Shown here piece after piece: positions 62,801 to 64,000 of a stretch of DNA of 64,000 nt (within the stretch, counting starts at the first letter, position 1; each line of letters starts with the position of its first letter). The DNA is from Lasiosphaeria ovina (lineage: Eukaryota; Ascomycota; Sordariomycetes; Sordariales; Lasiosphaeriaceae): contig JAULSN010000005.1 in NCBI GenBank assembly GCA_033439765.1, positions 2,371,001-2,435,000 of the forward strand, given 5' to 3'. Both the position numbers and the translations under genes were made by a program. The notes under the pieces were generated by a model. The model searched no databases, was not told where the DNA came from, and was given only the letters and a program-made list of their open reading frames with translations.

Positions 62801-64000
62801 TGCCAAGTCCGAGTTCTTGTTGTTGTTGTTATTGGTGAGAGCTGGCCATATCATCTTACTGAGTATCATGTCGTCCTATTCGCCCAAGAACATGATTTCC
62901 CGGCGCGGGCGGACGCCTCCTTTGTGTCTTGCCCATGCACGCTCGCAACACCCGCAGCACTTACACGCGGATATGTCCACGTGTTAATGATAGGTATGGG
63001 ACGGGTGTGTGTGTGTGTGTGTGTGCGTGTGGCCCTGCGTGCGGTTTGGCAGCAACGTATTTGGTTCAACCACGGCATGGCATGGCATGGTATGGCATGA
63101 GTATTGGGTATTGGGTGTTGCTAGCCAGCCACAGAGGCGCTCAGTTCCGTCCCGTTGGCTCAATCAGGCATGCGCAGAGAATATTCCATAATCTTCGTTT
63201 CCCAGCCCGTGTCTCTGTCTGTCTTCTGTCGGCCCCGCATATACACTTATCCCCATCTTGCCTGATCGCACAAGCAGATTTGGCGTCACGCCTTATTCCC
63301 GCCAGCCACACACACCACACACTACACACACATCACACCACACCACACCACGCGGGGCTTTTCTTTCAACATTTCCCTTTTCTCTCTCTTATGAACTTCC
63401 GGAAATCTAATAATCCGTACAGGTAGAAGAACTATTGCAGCGATTTGCGGTTGCCTCCTGTTTGAGCGCGGCGCTGCTACAGGCATCTTCAATGCAATGC
63501 CTGCACGACCCCAATTCATCCGCGTCCTTTCACCCGCAGCAGCAGCGAGACCCGCTTCCCAACGAGAAAAAAGGAAGATCTGACCTGTAATTATTCCTTT
63601 TCCCTGTGTCCCCCATCCGACACCGCCCGCTTTTGTGTTTGGGGGTTTGGGGGGGGGTGTGTGTGGATGTGGGTTTGTGGAAGTTTGGGGCGCCGTACCG
63701 TAGGATGGGCCGCCCGGATCCGGCATGGCGTGTGGAAGGGCTGGAAGGACCGGAATGGCAGGCTTCTAGAACATTTCCCTGACGAGATTGGCGTTCCCGT
63801 ACCCCCCCTCTTCCTGTCCCTCTCTCCCCCTGTCGCCCGCGCCCGTATGATGGTTGCAGCAAGCCCACTGCCAGCCTCATATGCACGGGCACCGATGCTC
63901 GGTTAGTGCCACGGAGATGCCGCCCCTTCTTCGCCTTCCATGAGCCTGTGAGGCGTGAACGAGGCAACAGGTTTGTGGCAATTCCGGGATATTGGGGTGG
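56880..64000. other. Gene-poor 7-kb region upstream of the RGS gene
   Basis: The first 1-1.3 kb probably holds the RGS promoter and 5' UTR. The rest shows no gene I can support. Open frames such as 58380-58607 (+), 59014-59724 (+) and 60597-60854 (-) lack recognised motifs. Low-complexity includes a G run near 58110-58120, CAGCAG repeats at about 62504-62533, GTGGGTGT repeats near 62729-62745, a GT run at about 63004-63028, ATGGC pentamers at about 63077-63100, and CACAC/CACCAC runs at about 63306-63352. CTCCGTAC-type motifs occur near 58664, 58720 and 60405. Confidence 0.5.

Overview
The window is nuclear DNA of a filamentous ascomycete, most likely a Sordariomycete. The signs are a GC-rich coding sequence, mostly short introns (about 50-110 nt) with GTAAGT/GTATGT/GTGAGT-type donors and CTRAY-like branch sites, and proteins of fungal type: a Zn2Cys6 regulator, Mus7/MMS22, an Upc2-like protein, fungal Orc5 and Esa1. 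I cannot name genus or species. Gene models were built by reading both strands and joining exons at splice sites that keep frame and rebuild conserved family motifs.

Layout. 1-526: the 3' end of a SUZ12-type Polycomb gene (VEFS box plus a Cys-rich PHD-like tail). 2.2-4.3 kb: SF3b subunit 2 (-), divergent from a Sly41-type triose-phosphate-translocator-family carrier (+, 5.1-7.0 kb). 8.2-10.3 kb: ORC5 (-), divergent from ESA1 histone acetyltransferase (+, to 11.9 kb). 13.1-14.8 kb: a Zn2Cys6 regulator (+), convergent with a secreted CE1-type esterase (-). 17.4-21.1 kb: mitochondrial F1-ATPase beta (ATP2, -), ten exons. 21.8-24.4 kb: glycogen branching enzyme (-), divergent from mitochondrial ClpX (+, 25.8-27.7 kb). 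28.4-29.9 kb: CIA1 WD40 protein (+). 30.8-34.0 kb: 2-oxoglutarate dehydrogenase E1 (-), divergent from TFIIH subunit Tfb1 (+, 35.9-37.9 kb). 39.1-42.5 kb: a mitochondrial-type AAA ATPase (-). 43.1-50.0 kb: a very large Mus7/MMS22 repair protein (-), divergent from a probable 42-residue membrane microprotein (+). 51.7-52.6 kb: cytochrome c oxidase subunit (Cox5/CoxIV, +). 54.9-56.9 kb: an RGS-domain gene and a second ORF in the same frame behind its TAG stop (-). The last 7 kb is gene-poor.

Most striking region. One ATP2 intron is 1587 nt, more than ten times the size of its neighbours. It carries, in the sense orientation, a broken gene for a GIY-YIG nuclease-like protein with two C-terminal C2H2 zinc fingers. 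The host intron has ordinary spliceosomal ends. The nested gene has one frameshift and two TAG codons where tryptophan (TGG) is likely. The ATP2 exon just downstream departs from the normally near-invariant F1-beta sequence. Together this looks like the decayed remains of a nuclear, spliceosomal-intron-resident, homing-endonuclease-like element in a highly conserved gene.

Functionally the window is mainly a housekeeping block: mitochondrial energy metabolism (ATP2, KGD1, COX5, MCX1), chromatin and replication/repair (SUZ12, ESA1, ORC5, MMS22, TFB1), splicing (SF3B2), Fe-S assembly (CIA1) and glycogen (GLC3). Accessory genes are few (Zn2Cys6 regulator, CE1 esterase, RGS). There is no evident biosynthetic gene cluster, and I saw no tRNA or rRNA gene. 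Intergenic DNA holds microsatellites, a 42-bp minisatellite, and three copies of a short dispersed repeat.
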